A stretch of DNA of 64,000 bases from Bacillus canaveralius (GCF_002860125.1 NZ_PGVA01000001.1:148018-212017), one strand, 5' to 3'. Positions 7,365-17,349 are shown, numbered from the stretch's first letter. Notes: generated by a model from the letters alone, not told the origin. Numbers and translations: made by a program.

Positions 7365-10085
7365 GTGGAAAAGCAATTAATCAAAAAAGAATTTTACCAA
7401 ACATTTACCGATGAAAATGATGCCAGCCAGCCATCGCGTGTACTGGGTGAGCTTTACGTAAAAGAACAGCAGAAGGATGTTCCTGATTTGTCCTATATCC
7501 GTTTTGCCCAGGGGGAAGTGTACTACGCGAACTATGATTTTGAAGCTGCCATTTTTAAATGGGAAAATATCGACAATGAACTCGAGCCATGGGCAAAAAA
7601 AAATATGGCTGATGCTTATTTTGCGCTTGAAATATTATCAACAGCCGAGAGCATCTATAAATCAGTTCAAACTGATAACATCATTTTAAAAACAGAAGTT
7701 TCCCTGCAGTTATTTACCCTCTACGTACAGCAGGGCAAATTGGATAGTGCCACAAAAGTGATAAAAGAAGCGGTTGTTCTCAATCCCGATTATCCGAATA
7801 TTACTGAAATCGCAAGAACTTTCTTTGAAGAGCACGGAGATGCAAGAAATGCGGTTGAATTGGCAGTAAATGAGGCAATCAGGACGCAATCACTACATTG
7901 GTTTGATCTTTTAAATACCTATATTCAAGATGGTTTAACAAAAAAGATTCAACCGGACTATTTTATGGATGTTTTGATGGCACTGTACCATTCAGATAAA
8001 AAGCGTCTTGAGAAAATAGTTGTTTCATTATGGAACAGCTACAAAGGCGAGGATACCTATTTCTCCTGGATTCGCGACATGGACCGCTTTTTAGCTGAGA
8101 TTGAAGTTGACCAGTCTGTCTCCTGGACAGAGCTTTCCACCCTTTATCAACAATCTTTCCTCGATTTAATGAGTGGAAAATACCTGTTAAAACAACTATC
8201 CGGGATTGTTCCCAATCATCTAAGCAATTGGCTGAAAATTTCCGATAACAGCCATGGTTTATACTCAGCGTCTGCCGTACTGGCATGGAGCGAGCTATTT
8301 CCTTCGACGATAAAGGTTTCAGCGGCAGAAGAAGCAGAAAACGTTATTGCAGCGTTTAGGACGCGAGGTAATGGCCATGAAGAAAGCCTGCGTCTTTTTG
8401 ATACAATCACAGCATGGGCGGAACAGAATGAAGTCGAGATAGGAAATCGATTTAAATGGTTGGCGGGCGAGCTGGCTGATCTCAACACGCATCATCTCCT
8501 GATTGCCGGAAGTCCGGGAAATGGGAAGTCAGCTTTCATAAATGCGATCCTCGGTGAGAATATTTTAGAACATGATGTTCAGGCAGCTGTTCTTTTTAAA
8601 GGTGATGAAGATAATGAAATCACTGAAATTGATGATTCAGAAATCCGGCATATACCCGAGTTAGCGTCTGCTTCTGCGGAAGGAACTGTTATCGATTTTA
8701 AGATTTCGAGCCGATTCTTAACTGAAAACGGGCTGTCATTGTTTAATATCCCTAACTTTAGAGGAACGCGCAGTGAAAGAAACGAGGCAGTTCAGTATCT
8801 GCATTTGGCAGACAGCCTCTTGTTTGTGCTTGATGCGGGTTCCCCTTTTACAGAGAGGGAACGTGATATGCTTGTAAAAATTGCCGGGGAAGCACCAAAT
8901 CTTCCGGTCCACTTTTTATTAAATAATATTGCTTCGATTGCAGATGAGCAGGAAGCGATCAAATTGGTAGATGATACTTGGACAAGAATTCATGGATATT
9001 TCCAGGAAGCAAAGCTGTTTGCTTTTTCGTCTAATTATGAAAGCACACAGCAATTAAGCGACCTTGCAGAATTTATTCAGGCAAATGCAAGTAACGTAAA
9101 CACGGTGGAAAGGCGTAATTCCAATTTGTTGTTCTTGATACGGGAAACGATTACGATGCTTCTGAAAAGCAGGGTCGAAATGGAAAATGGTTTGATCGAA
9201 TCGATCAAATGGAATGAGGAAATGGCGAACAAGTTAAACGGTGCGATCAATCAGCTTAGTGATGTCGAAAAAGAAAAGATTAATATTATTCAAAAATCTT
9301 ACCGCGGTAGAAAACAGAAGATAAAAAATGAACTTGAAGATCAAATTCCAAAGCTTCTCCAGGGCTGTTCAGATATCATTGAAGAGGATAGTGACTATGG
9401 CAGCCTCCATGTTAAACTGAATGATGAGATGAATAGGAGAATTCGGGAGTATCTCTCTGAAACGATGTTGCCGAAATTCAATCAGGAGCTTGAGGAATGG
9501 ATTGAGTTTTCAAAGAACGAGTTTGGCGAAAGCCAGGCGTTTTTAGCCGATATGAGTGATGGCTTCAATTCGATGTTTGAAGAAGAGCGGATCAAGCTTG
9601 AGTGTGATTTCAAAGTGCTTGATGATTGGCGCCGTGATGCGGACCGGATGACGAGTGGAGTGCCTGTCGATACAGTAAATATTTTGCTTCGATTCACACC
9701 TTCCCAGTTTCTATTAAAGAGTGCGGGAAAATTGTTCGGTGCCATCCAGCAAAACAAGGTAATGCTCTATAATAAATACACACAGTTCGTAGAAAACGAA
9801 GATTATGAAGAAGCAAAAACGTTAATTATCAATAATTTTATGCAGCCATTTGAAATGTTTGAACGGACGCTTCAGCGCGATGTTACAATATTCTTCCGAA
9901 ACCCGTTCCGTGTTTTGAAGCAGACCGTCGAGGAGACGCAAAGCGAAATCGTGGAAAAGCAGGCTTCACTGGACCAGATCAGAACGAATCCAGAATTGTA
10001 CCGCGATCCATTAAGGATGTTCGAGGTAAGGCTGCGACAGCTAGAGTGGATGGAAATGGCGGGGAAACAGCTAAGCCATCGTTAA
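7365..10085 (+). CDS. TPR-containing dynamin-like P-loop GTPase family protein
   Basis: GTG at 7365 follows CGGAGGAAC. The 906-residue soluble protein has an alpha-helical N-terminal third of tetratricopeptide character (for example YIRFAQGEVYYANYDFEAAIFKWENI, in short YYANYDFEAA, and LYVQQGKLDSATKVI), then a P-loop GSPGNGKS at about residues 379-386 inside a dynamin-type G domain. The switch-2 position reads NIPNFRG where most dynamins have DxPG, and the G4 position reads LNNIAS rather than TKxD. The C-terminal third is long amphipathic helix/coiled coil (about residues 590-900) with a short apolar patch near VNILLRFTPSQFLLKSAGKLFGAI. This fits a bacterial dynamin-like protein that may bind membranes, but nucleotide hydrolysis is uncertain. 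It is a single-gene unit with a strong terminator. Confidence 0.7.
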   Translation: MEKQLIKKEFYQTFTDENDASQPSRVLGELYVKEQQKDVPDLSYIRFAQGEVYYANYDFEAAIFKWENIDNELEPWAKKNMADAYFALEILSTAESIYKSVQTDNIILKTEVSLQLFTLYVQQGKLDSATKVIKEAVVLNPDYPNITEIARTFFEEHGDARNAVELAVNEAIRTQSLHWFDLLNTYIQDGLTKKIQPDYFMDVLMALYHSDKKRLEKIVVSLWNSYKGEDTYFSWIRDMDRFLAEIEVDQSVSWTELSTLYQQSFLDLMSGKYLLKQLSGIVPNHLSNWLKISDNSHGLYSASAVLAWSELFPSTIKVSAAEEAENVIAAFRTRGNGHEESLRLFDTITAWAEQNEVEIGNRFKWLAGELADLNTHHLLIAGSPGNGKSAFINAILGENILEHDVQAAVLFKGDEDNEITEIDDSEIRHIPELASASAEGTVIDFKISSRFLTENGLSLFNIPNFRGTRSERNEAVQYLHLADSLLFVLDAGSPFTERERDMLVKIAGEAPNLPVHFLLNNIASIADEQEAIKLVDDTWTRIHGYFQEAKLFAFSSNYESTQQLSDLAEFIQANASNVNTVERRNSNLLFLIRETITMLLKSRVEMENGLIESIKWNEEMANKLNGAINQLSDVEKEKINIIQKSYRGRKQKIKNELEDQIPKLLQGCSDIIEEDSDYGSLHVKLNDEMNRRIREYLSETMLPKFNQELEEWIEFSKNEFGESQAFLADMSDGFNSMFEEERIKLECDFKVLDDWRRDADRMTSGVPVDTVNILLRFTPSQFLLKSAGKLFGAIQQNKVMLYNKYTQFVENEDYEEAKTLIINNFMQPFEMFERTLQRDVTIFFRNPFRVLKQTVEETQSEIVEKQASLDQIRTNPELYRDPLRMFEVRLRQLEWMEMAGKQLSHR

Positions 10086-10086
10086 A

Positions 10087-10126
10087 AACAGAACCGCCCG
10101 GGAATGATCACGGGCGGTTCTGTTTA
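10087..10126. terminator. Bidirectional terminator between GTPase gene and nrdB
   Basis: AACAGAACCGCCCG pairs with CGGGCGGTTCTGTT, flanked by A and T runs on the two sides. It can end both the GTPase transcript (+) and the ribonucleotide reductase transcript (-). Confidence 0.85.
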
Positions 10127-10129
10127 ATT

Positions 10130-11169
10130 TTAAAGATCATCAAAGCCATTCGCATCTGAAGTCTTCGTATACTGGCGCGAACGCTGTTCGAAAAAATCTG
10201 TTTTGCCGAGATCAACTTCCTGATAGGCGATAATCCAGCGCATCGGATTTTTTATTGGTGCATTGGGAAAAACGAGTCGTCCATGGCCGAGTTGATTGCA
10301 GCGTTTGTTCGCCATATATTGAATGTATTGTTCAAGATCACTCATCGTAATGCCATCGATTTTATCACCAATCACTTGTCTTCCCCACTCGATTTCCAAT
10401 TCTGCGGCTCTTTGATTTCGATCGCAAAATTGTCGAGATCTTCTGTTCGGTGCTGCGGATTTTCATTGAGTACTTCTTTATATATTTTTTCAAATAATCC
10501 GACATGGATTTGTTCATCACGATTGATATAGTTAATCATCGTCGAAGTAGCAACCATCTTCTGGTTACGGGCAAGGTTATAAAAAAAGGCGAAACCGGAA
10601 TAAAAGAATAATCCTTCAAGGATCACATCATATATAATCGATTTCAGGAAATTCTCAACTGTCGACTCTTGTGTAAAATTGCGATAGCCGTCCGTGATAA
10701 AATCATTTCGCTTTTGCAAGGTTGGTTCGGTTCTCCAAAATTCAAACACTTCATCCTGCTTTTTCTTTGGTACAATACTGGACAAGACGTATGAATAGGA
10801 ATGGTTATGGATCACTTCCTGCTGGGCGAGCATGATCATTAACGCGTTTAGAGAAGAATCCGTTAAATAATCGGCGGCTTTGCTCGCGTAGTCGGATTGA
10901 ATGCTGTCCAACAATGCCAATAAGCCAATGATTTTTAAAAATGCTTCCTTTTCAATGTCATTAAGAGCTTGAAACTGTTTAATATCTTTGCTCATATTAA
11001 TCTCAAAGGGCGTCCAGAAATTCGCGAGCATTACCTTATATTTCGGATAAGCCCATGGGAAGCGGACGTCATCCCAGTTCAGAATATTTGAGCTTTGTCC
11101 ATTGACGATCCCTGTTGAGCGATTGGGCGCTTCCCGATCAACGAGAGCCCTTTGCTTGATTGATTCCAT
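10130..11169 (-). CDS. nrdB: Ribonucleotide reductase class I, small (radical) subunit, with an internal frameshift
   Basis: The R2 subunit holds the di-iron centre and tyrosyl radical for the NrdA partner encoded 18 bases upstream. The frame starting at 11169 contains the iron/radical signature QQEVIHNHSY (Glu, His and radical Tyr) and the second ligand pair NRDEQIH. It then runs out of frame near 10405-10411, ending in nonsense after IEIKE. The rest of the protein (beginning EIEWGRQVIGDKIDG, ending NGFDDL) continues in another frame to 10130. Adding one base (GAGCCGCAG to GAGGCCGCAG) restores a continuous protein of about 345 residues reading IKEAAELEIEWGRQ, the normal R2 length. Either a sequencing indel or a true mutation; if real it would truncate R2 at about residue 265. 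Confidence 0.9.
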
Positions 11170-11187
11170 ATCCTTAACACTCCTTCA

Positions 11188-13452
11188 TTAGCTATGGCAG
11201 CTTTCACATTCTTCGATAACAGCGCTTGAGGTCGAGCGCACATAATAGGTCGTTTTCAGTCCTTGTTCCCATGCAAGCATGTGCAGCTCAAGCAGTTCTT
11301 TTGCTTTAATGTCGTTGCGCACATATATGTTGAACGATATTGACTGGTCGATGTGCCGCTGGCGCTTCGCGTTTTGCAGGATGCTCCATTTTTGGTCGAT
11401 CAAATATACAGATTTGTAGTACCAATTAGTGTGTGGATTTAGATCTGGCGCTGTCACGGGAATCTTGTAATCTTTCTTTTCTTCTGAATACTCCTTGCGA
11501 AAAATCGGGTCAATTCCCGATGTTGAACCGGCAATGATCGCCGTTGATGAATTCGGCGCAACTGCCAGCAAATAACCGTTGCGAATACCATATTTATTGA
11601 TCTCTGCTCTTAGTTCCTGCCACCTGGCTGAATGATAACCCCGCTTTTCAAAATATGCTCCGGTTTCCCAGCTTGACCCCGGGAACAAAGGATAAGCCGC
11701 CTTTTCCCTCGCAATTTCAATACTGGCTTTAATCGTCAAATAAGCGATTTCCTCATAAAGTTCATCACAATATTGGACAGCTTTATCTGTCTCCCAGGCA
11801 ATTCCTTTCAATGCAAGCAAGTGATGCCAGCCAAAGGTGCCGAGCCCAATTCCCCTGTATTTTTGATTCGTCAGGTTTGCCTGCAGAACTGGAATGTCAT
11901 TTAAATCAATCACGTTATCGAGCATTCTTACCTGAATGGCAATAAGCCTTTCCAAAACGCCTTCCTGAACCGCTTTCGCTAGTGAAATCGACGACAGGTT
12001 GCAGACGACAAAATCGCCAGGTTCCTTAACGGTAATGATTTTTCCATCCTCCGTTTTTTCTTCAGTTACCGTGGTCGGGCTCTGGTTTTGCGTGATTTCT
12101 GTGCATAGATTGCTGCAGTAAATCATGCCTTGATGATAGTTGCTGTTAGCCCGGTTCACTGTGTCCCGATAAAACATGTATGGAGTCCCTGTTTCAAGCT
12201 GCGAAATCATGATGGCTTTAAAAACCTCGATAGTGGGAACGGTATGTCTTGTCAAATCCTGGTGGTTGACGCATTCGAAATATTTTTTTCTAAATGTGCC
12301 GCTGCCTGGTTCTTCATCAAAATAATCTTCAAGTGAGTAACCCATTACGGTCCGAACCTCATGTGGATCGAATAGATGCCAATCCCCGCGTTCGCGGACG
12401 AGCTCCATAAACAAGTCGGGTATACAGACACCTGTGAATAAATCGTGGGTGCGCAGCCGTTCGTCACCATTGTTCAAGCGAGATTCAAGGAAAGAAAAAA
12501 TATCCTTGTGCCAAACATCAAGATAAACGGCAATTGCTCCCTGTCTCTGCCCAAGCTGGTCAACACTTACGGCTGTGTTGTTTAATTGTTTCATCCACGG
12601 AATCGTCCCCGAGGAAACGCCCTTGAAGCCTTTTATGTCGCTGCCGCGCGCTCTGATTTTACCCAGGTAAACGCCGATGCCGCCGCCGTTTTTCGATAGA
12701 TTGGCAATATCGGTGTTGGAATCATAAATCCCGCGCAGACTGTCCTCAACGGTATCAATAAAGCAGCTCGATAGCTGTCCGTAGCTTTTGCCGGCATTGG
12801 CAAGGGTCGGTGTCGCCACAGTCATCAGCAGATTGGACATCGCCCAGTATGCTTCCTTGATCAAGTCAAATCGTTTTTCTTTTGGTTCATTCATCATCAG
12901 CGTCATCGCAATGATTAAGAAACGTTCCTGGGGGAGTTCGTGAATTTCACCTGCATGGGATTTAGCCAAGTATCTTTCAGACAGGGTAACGAGGCCGATA
13001 TATGTAAACAAAAGATCCTGTTCAGCATTGATAAGACTGCCTAAAGTCTTAATTTCCTGCTCTGTATAAGCTTGCATTAGTTTGCTGCTGTAAATTCCAA
13101 GCTTTGTGAGCTTTAGAATCAGGTCGTAAAAGCTTCCGTATTTTTCGCTTGAACGATAGCCCCTCGAGATAGACGCTTTTTCGTAAAGCCTTTCTAAATA
13201 TATTCTTGCCGCAACATACGTCCAGTCCGGTTCACCAGCAGAAATTCGTTCTAATGCCGCCAAAATCATGTCATTGGCAAGTTTGTCCTTATGAATGTTT
13301 TGTTTTGATGACAGCAATGTTGAGATTTTTTCAGCAAATTCAGCTGCATGGAGACCCGGGTATGGCGCAGTTATTTGCTGAATAAACTGATGCACCTCCT
13401 GCAAATTTCCCGAGTCTAAATCAGAATAAGCTGTTGGCAGTTGTAAAGTCAT
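11188..13452 (-). CDS. nrdA: Ribonucleotide reductase class I, large (catalytic) subunit
   Basis: A 754-residue R1 subunit that reduces ribonucleoside diphosphates to deoxyribonucleotides. Visible landmarks are the redox cysteine SSCFIDTVEDSL, the Gly-rich GGGIGVYLGKIRARGS loop, the thiyl-radical cysteine with its Asn/Glu partners SNLCTEI, the second redox cysteine VVCNLSSI, PNSSTAIIAGSTSGIDP and the C-terminal thioredoxin-accessible pair CESC four residues from the end. The N-terminal region (residues 1-90) is shorter than a full ATP-cone and shows no clear cone motif. ATG follows GGGAG. A cobalamin riboswitch with terminator sits in its 5' leader, so expression is expected to fall when vitamin B12 is plentiful, although this enzyme itself needs no B12. 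nrdB follows after 18 bases. Confidence 0.95.
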   Translation of the reverse strand: MTLQLPTAYSDLDSGNLQEVHQFIQQITAPYPGLHAAEFAEKISTLLSSKQNIHKDKLANDMILAALERISAGEPDWTYVAARIYLERLYEKASISRGYRSSEKYGSFYDLILKLTKLGIYSSKLMQAYTEQEIKTLGSLINAEQDLLFTYIGLVTLSERYLAKSHAGEIHELPQERFLIIAMTLMMNEPKEKRFDLIKEAYWAMSNLLMTVATPTLANAGKSYGQLSSCFIDTVEDSLRGIYDSNTDIANLSKNGGGIGVYLGKIRARGSDIKGFKGVSSGTIPWMKQLNNTAVSVDQLGQRQGAIAVYLDVWHKDIFSFLESRLNNGDERLRTHDLFTGVCIPDLFMELVRERGDWHLFDPHEVRTVMGYSLEDYFDEEPGSGTFRKKYFECVNHQDLTRHTVPTIEVFKAIMISQLETGTPYMFYRDTVNRANSNYHQGMIYCSNLCTEITQNQSPTTVTEEKTEDGKIITVKEPGDFVVCNLSSISLAKAVQEGVLERLIAIQVRMLDNVIDLNDIPVLQANLTNQKYRGIGLGTFGWHHLLALKGIAWETDKAVQYCDELYEEIAYLTIKASIEIAREKAAYPLFPGSSWETGAYFEKRGYHSARWQELRAEINKYGIRNGYLLAVAPNSSTAIIAGSTSGIDPIFRKEYSEEKKDYKIPVTAPDLNPHTNWYYKSVYLIDQKWSILQNAKRQRHIDQSISFNIYVRNDIKAKELLELHMLAWEQGLKTTYYVRSTSSAVIEECESCHS

Positions 13453-13478
13453 GATTATATTTCTCCCTTCTAGTCAAT

Positions 13479-13510
13479 AAAAAAAACCGCCCATCGGTAA
13501 AGATGAGCGG
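13479..13510 (-). terminator. Riboswitch-controlled attenuator terminator in the nrdAB leader
   Basis: On the minus strand CCGCTCATC pairs with GATGGGCGG (9 bp) followed by eight T residues, 26 bases before the nrdA start. A competing antiterminator is visible: GGATAGAGCG (complement of 13554-13563) can pair over ten bases with CGTTCTATCC (complement of 13509-13518), which overlaps the terminator's 5' arm. Confidence 0.85.
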
Positions 13511-13593
13511 ATAGAACGAAGAAGAATTCAGGTTATCGAAATGACCTTTTCCTCGCTCTATCCTCTCAACTCCCGAAGAAGATAGTACGTATA

Positions 13594-13757
13594 AAAAAGG
13601 CAGGTCTCCTGGCTCATGCTTCACTCTACTTTAAGTTCCTTCCCATGAGAGCTCTCACAGTGGATACACTTATTTCATCAGCATTTACAGTTGCGGGGAC
13701 AGCTCCGGACTCACACCGGATTCCCTATTATGTCGAAGCTTTCGACACCCTTTTCAT
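13594..13757 (-). promoter_or_regulatory. Cobalamin (B12) riboswitch aptamer
   Basis: Read on the minus strand, the conserved blocks appear in order: GGGAATCCGGTGTGAGTCCG, GAGCTGTCCCCGCAACTGTAA, CCACTGTGAGAGC..., GGGAAGG and the B12 box AGCATGAGCCAGGAGACCTG. (Blocks over 20 bases are given by their core: GCTGTCCCCGCAACTGTAA and GAGCCAGGAGACCTGCC.) These are the diagnostic sequences of the adenosylcobalamin aptamer. The downstream terminator/antiterminator pair indicates control by transcription attenuation of nrdAB. Confidence 0.95.
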
Positions 13758-14310
13758 TGGAAAACACAAAATATTGAACTGTTAGCGTTATAAATCACTA
13801 TATATAGTGATGTAAATCACATTATAAATTGAAAAGACAAAATTCGCAAATGAATTTTCTCAATTTTTTTAAAAAATTATAAAACAGCTGTCTAAACCTA
13901 CATAGAAAAAGCGATCCAGCAACTCCTGGACCGCTTTTTAGATTCAACTTGAATTTCCACATAAAAATTTATTTAAATGATATCATTTGCCGCGGTGATA
14001 TTCCACTTGATGGTTTTTAACCTAAACGACGAAAGCCCTACCTCTCTAACGTCCTTACGGCTCCGAAGCCGATCCAGTGTGAATAAGTATTACTATAAAA
14101 CAAAAGTAGAACGCCTATTTTTTCATACATATCATTTCTTCAATCATTAATTCAAGAAGGGCGAATTTCTATATTATACATTATATTATCTTAATATGCA
14201 ATAGTTTTTGAAAAAAACCTCTGCGAATAATGAGTCAACGTTTATAAATGGGAAGTACGCAATTTTTTTCGCGCAAAAACCATGGTTGATCCGACCAGTG
14301 GAATGAAATC
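13758..14310. other. Intergenic region with possible minus-strand non-coding RNA
   Basis: No protein gene is seen. A GC-rich block at 14020-14083 folds on the minus strand as CGGCT-TCGG-AGCCG followed by GACG...CGTC pairings. Further along the minus strand, 13905-13940 is a strong bidirectional terminator (AAAAAGCG-TCCAG / CTGGA-CGCTTTTT) with no gene upstream of it in either direction. An AT-rich stretch near 14170-14200 could hold a minus-strand promoter (TATAAT is present). Together these suggest an independent RNA of roughly 250 bases or the relic of a leader. The exact identity is unknown. Confidence 0.35.
13905..13940. terminator. Orphan bidirectional terminator
   Basis: AAAAAGCGATCCAG pairs with CTGGACCGCTTTTT. 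It lies between the divergent nrdA and mapA genes, where no annotated transcript should end. Confidence 0.75.
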
Positions 14311-14314
14311 GTGC

Positions 14315-14336
14315 TATAATTAGTGCAAACGTTTGC
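14315..14336 (+). promoter_or_regulatory. Promoter -10 and LacI-family operator for mapA
   Basis: TATAAT at 14315-14320 is followed by the perfect 12-base palindrome GCAAACGTTTGC (14325-14336) with a central CG, the layout of a LacI/GalR/MalR-family repressor site over the transcription start. No convincing -35 is seen at normal spacing. The cognate regulator is not in this window. Confidence 0.65.
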
Positions 14337-14362
14337 TCAACTTGAAAAAGGGAGATAGAGCC

Positions 14363-16675
14363 ATGAAAAGATTATTCGAAATTAATAGCTGGAAAATCAT
14401 CGAAACGGAGTTGCACAAAGAAAACTTTCGTTTAGCTGAAAGCGTCATGAGTCTTGGAAACGGCCATATGGGCATGAGAGGGAACTTTGAGGAATCTTTT
14501 TCCGGTGATCACCATCAAGGCTCTTATATTGCCGGTGTTTGGTTTCCTGATAAAACCCGTGTCGGCTGGTGGAAAAACGGCTATCCTGAATATTTTGGCA
14601 AAGTGATCAACTCCACGAACTTTATTGGCATTCGCCTGTTTCTTGATGGGGAAGAGGTTGACCTCAATAAAGCGAAAATAAAAGAATATTACCGCGAGCT
14701 GGATATGCAGCATGGTGTTTTGACAAGGACATTCACGGTTGTCGATAATGGAAAAGAGACGCTGGTTGAAACGGTGAGATTTTTATCTGTTGCAGAACCG
14801 GAACTGGCTGTTATTCGCTACTCTGTAACCGCTCTCAACTATGAAGGGAGTATGAAGCTTATCCCTTACCTGGACGGTGATGTTCGCAATGAAGACGCCA
14901 ATTATGATGAGGACTTTTGGATAGAGATAAGCAAGGATGTGCAAGATTTCCAGGGCCATCTCGTTATGAAAACAAAAGACAATCCTTTTGGAACTCCAAC
15001 ATTCCAGGTTGCAGTCGCCATGAAGCTGGCAGTCCAGGGGGAAATGACAAAAATGGTTGCCAATATGGACACGGAATACGTGGATAATGTGATCGAGGCA
15101 AGAGCTGCACAAGGAAAAACGATCCATGTTTATAAGTATGTAGCGGTTACTACTGATAGAGACCATGAAGCTGCAAACTTAGTTCACAAAGGTCAAATGA
15201 TTTTGGAACACTCTTATCAAAAGGGGTTTGACGGATTGCTTGAAGAGCATCGGCAGGAATGGTTAAAGAGATGGAGCCGGGCAGATGTTGAAATTTCCGG
15301 TGATGACGAGGCCCAGCAAGGAATCCGTTTTAATTTGTTCCAGCTATTTTCAACCTATTACGGAGAGGATTCCCGTTTAAATATTGGTCCAAAAGGTTTC
15401 ACTGGTGAAAAATACGGCGGGGCAACTTATTGGGATACTGAAGCTTATGCTATTCCGCTTTATTTGTCCACGGCAGACGCCAGTGTCGCTCGTAATCTCT
15501 GTATCTATCGCCATAACCAGCTTGATGGTGCCTATGGCAATGCCCGGAAGCAGGGCATTAAAGGCGCTTTGTATCCGATGGTGACCTTCAATGGCATTGA
15601 ATGCCATAACGAATGGGAGATCACATTTGAAGAAATACATCGCAACGGTGCGATTGCTTACGCCATTTACAATTATGTTAATTATACAGGTGACCGCGAA
15701 TATCTTCAGGAATTCGGAGTGGACGTCCTGATTGGTATCGCACGCTTTTGGGCCGATCGGGTTCATTTTAATAAAAAGAAACAGCTTTATATGATTCATG
15801 GTGTTACCGGACCAAACGAATACGAGAATAATATAAACAATAACTGGTATACGAACCGGATTGCGATGTGGACGCTTAGCTACGCTCTTGAAGTGATCGA
15901 TTTTTTACGGAAAAATAGTCATCTGGCAAAGCTGCAGGAGTTGAACATTAGCGAGACAGAAATGCTCGAATGGAAGCACATCGCAGCGAACATGTACCTT
16001 CCGTATGATGAAGAGCTTGATGTGTTTGTGCAGCATGATACTTTTTTAGATAAGGACTTAATGACCGTAGATCAGCTAGAGCCTAGCGATAGGCCGATTA
16101 ATCAGAACTGGTCCTGGGACAAAATTCTGCGCAGCTGCTTTATTAAACAGGCGGATGTTCTGCAAGGGCTTTATTTTCTTAACCATGAGTTTTCGAATGA
16201 AGAGAAACGGCGCAATTTCGAATTTTACGAGCCGATGACCGTCCATGAATCCTCCTTATCTCCAAGTATCCATGCTGTGTTGGCGGCTGAACTTGGAATG
16301 GAGAAAAAAGCTTACGAAATGTACAATCGCACCGCCCGCCTTGATCTCGATAATTATAATAACGATACGGAAGACGGCCTTCATATTACAAGCATGACGG
16401 GCTCGTGGCTGGCAATTGTGCAAGGCTTTGCCGGGATGAGGACGGCGAATGAAACATTGTCATTTGCCCCATTCATTCCAAACGCGTGGGATCGCTACAG
16501 CTTTAACATTATTTATCGAAGCCATGAAATCAAAGTAGAAGTAACAAAAGACGAAGTGATTATTTCACAGCGGGGCTCAGAGCTGCAGCTGTCGCTCTAT
16601 GGCGAACCGAAAACAATTTTCGCCAATGGGAAACTTAATGTACCGCTTAACGGCAAAGGAGGTCGCCATGAATAA
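14363..16675 (+). CDS. mapA: Maltose phosphorylase (glycoside hydrolase family 65)
   Basis: ATG at 14363 follows AAAGGGAG; the ORF's earlier start at 14333 lies in the operator. The 770-residue product is a GH65 phosphorylase that splits maltose with phosphate into glucose and beta-glucose 1-phosphate in the cytoplasm. The general acid is Glu486 in [12 protein letters not shown], followed by NNNWYTNR as in characterised maltose phosphorylases; trehalose and kojibiose phosphorylases differ around this site. The Gly-rich [12 protein letters not shown] and late SSLSPSIH phosphate-site region are also present. It overlaps beta-phosphoglucomutase by 8 bases, the standard partner. No sugar transporter is adjacent, so maltose must enter by a system elsewhere. 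Confidence 0.9.
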   Translation: MKRLFEINSWKIIETELHKENFRLAESVMSLGNGHMGMRGNFEESFSGDHHQGSYIAGVWFPDKTRVGWWKNGYPEYFGKVINSTNFIGIRLFLDGEEVDLNKAKIKEYYRELDMQHGVLTRTFTVVDNGKETLVETVRFLSVAEPELAVIRYSVTALNYEGSMKLIPYLDGDVRNEDANYDEDFWIEISKDVQDFQGHLVMKTKDNPFGTPTFQVAVAMKLAVQGEMTKMVANMDTEYVDNVIEARAAQGKTIHVYKYVAVTTDRDHEAANLVHKGQMILEHSYQKGFDGLLEEHRQEWLKRWSRADVEISGDDEAQQGIRFNLFQLFSTYYGEDSRLNIGPKGFTGEKYGGATYWDTEAYAIPLYLSTADASVARNLCIYRHNQLDGAYGNARKQGIKGALYPMVTFNGIECHNEWEITFEEIHRNGAIAYAIYNYVNYTGDREYLQEFGVDVLIGIARFWADRVHFNKKKQLYMIHGVTGPNEYENNINNNWYTNRIAMWTLSYALEVIDFLRKNSHLAKLQELNISETEMLEWKHIAANMYLPYDEELDVFVQHDTFLDKDLMTVDQLEPSDRPINQNWSWDKILRSCFIKQADVLQGLYFLNHEFSNEEKRRNFEFYEPMTVHESSLSPSIHAVLAAELGMEKKAYEMYNRTARLDLDNYNNDTEDGLHITSMTGSWLAIVQGFAGMRTANETLSFAPFIPNAWDRYSFNIIYRSHEIKVEVTKDEVIISQRGSELQLSLYGEPKTIFANGKLNVPLNGKGGRHE

Positions 16676-17342
16676 ACCGCTTGAAGCTGTTATTTTCGAT
16701 CTTGATGGAGTCATTACCGATACCGCAGAGTACCATTACTTAGCCTGGAAAGCGCTCGCCGATCAGCTTGGAATTCCGTTCTCGCGCCAGTTCAACGAAG
16801 AATTGAAAGGGATTTCCCGCATGGATTCGCTTGAAAAAATTCTTACTCACGGCGGGAAACAAGCCCGATTTTCAAGCGAGGAAAAAGATCAACTGGCTGC
16901 TAAAAAAAACGAACATTATTTAAACTTGATTAACAGGATTACACCTGCGGATTTGTTGCCAGGGATCTGGAAATTTGTTGCCGATATCAACGCGGCAGGC
17001 GTAAAGCTCGGAATTGCGTCAGCCAGCAAAAATGCGATGACCGTCCTTGAAGCTCTCGGTATCAGGGAACAATTTGATATCATTGTCGATGCAAGAACAA
17101 TATGTCACGGAAAACCCGATCCGGAAATCTTTATAACTGCTGCAAAGCTGCTGGAAGCCGAACCATCCGCCTGTATTGGAATTGAAGATGCAACAGCAGG
17201 CGTGGAAGCAATAAAAGCGGCGGGAATGTTTGCCATTGCGATCGGTCCTAAGGAACAGTTTGAGAAAGCCGATCTCGTCTATAATGACACTTCTGAACTA
17301 TCATTTACAGAAGTGGCGAAAAGATATCGATTGAAAGAATAG
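16668..17342 (+). CDS. pgmB: Beta-phosphoglucomutase
   Basis: ATG at 16668 lies eight bases after AAAGGAGG and overlaps the mapA stop, indicating translational coupling. The 224-residue HAD-superfamily enzyme has the nucleophile/acid pair in FDLDGV (Asp11 and Asp13), the cap-domain [13 protein letters not shown], motif II SASKN, the catalytic Lys in HGKPDPEIF and motif [20 protein letters not shown]. It converts beta-glucose 1-phosphate released by maltose phosphorylase into glucose 6-phosphate, so the pair feeds maltose into glycolysis with one ATP saved. Confidence 0.95.
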   Translation: MNKPLEAVIFDLDGVITDTAEYHYLAWKALADQLGIPFSRQFNEELKGISRMDSLEKILTHGGKQARFSSEEKDQLAAKKNEHYLNLINRITPADLLPGIWKFVADINAAGVKLGIASASKNAMTVLEALGIREQFDIIVDARTICHGKPDPEIFITAAKLLEAEPSACIGIEDATAGVEAIKAAGMFAIAIGPKEQFEKADLVYNDTSELSFTEVAKRYRLKE

Positions 17343-17349
17343 CGCACGA

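Noticed and set aside
13985..14010. T-box-like motif (CCGCGG near TCCAC on the plus strand)
   Set aside because: The T-box needs TGG and ACC separated by one base; here six bases intervene, and no amino-acid gene follows.
14325..14340. CcpA cre site before maltose phosphorylase
   Set aside because: The perfect palindrome GCAAACGTTTGC fits a LacI-type operator, but the right half departs from the cre consensus at the CA position.
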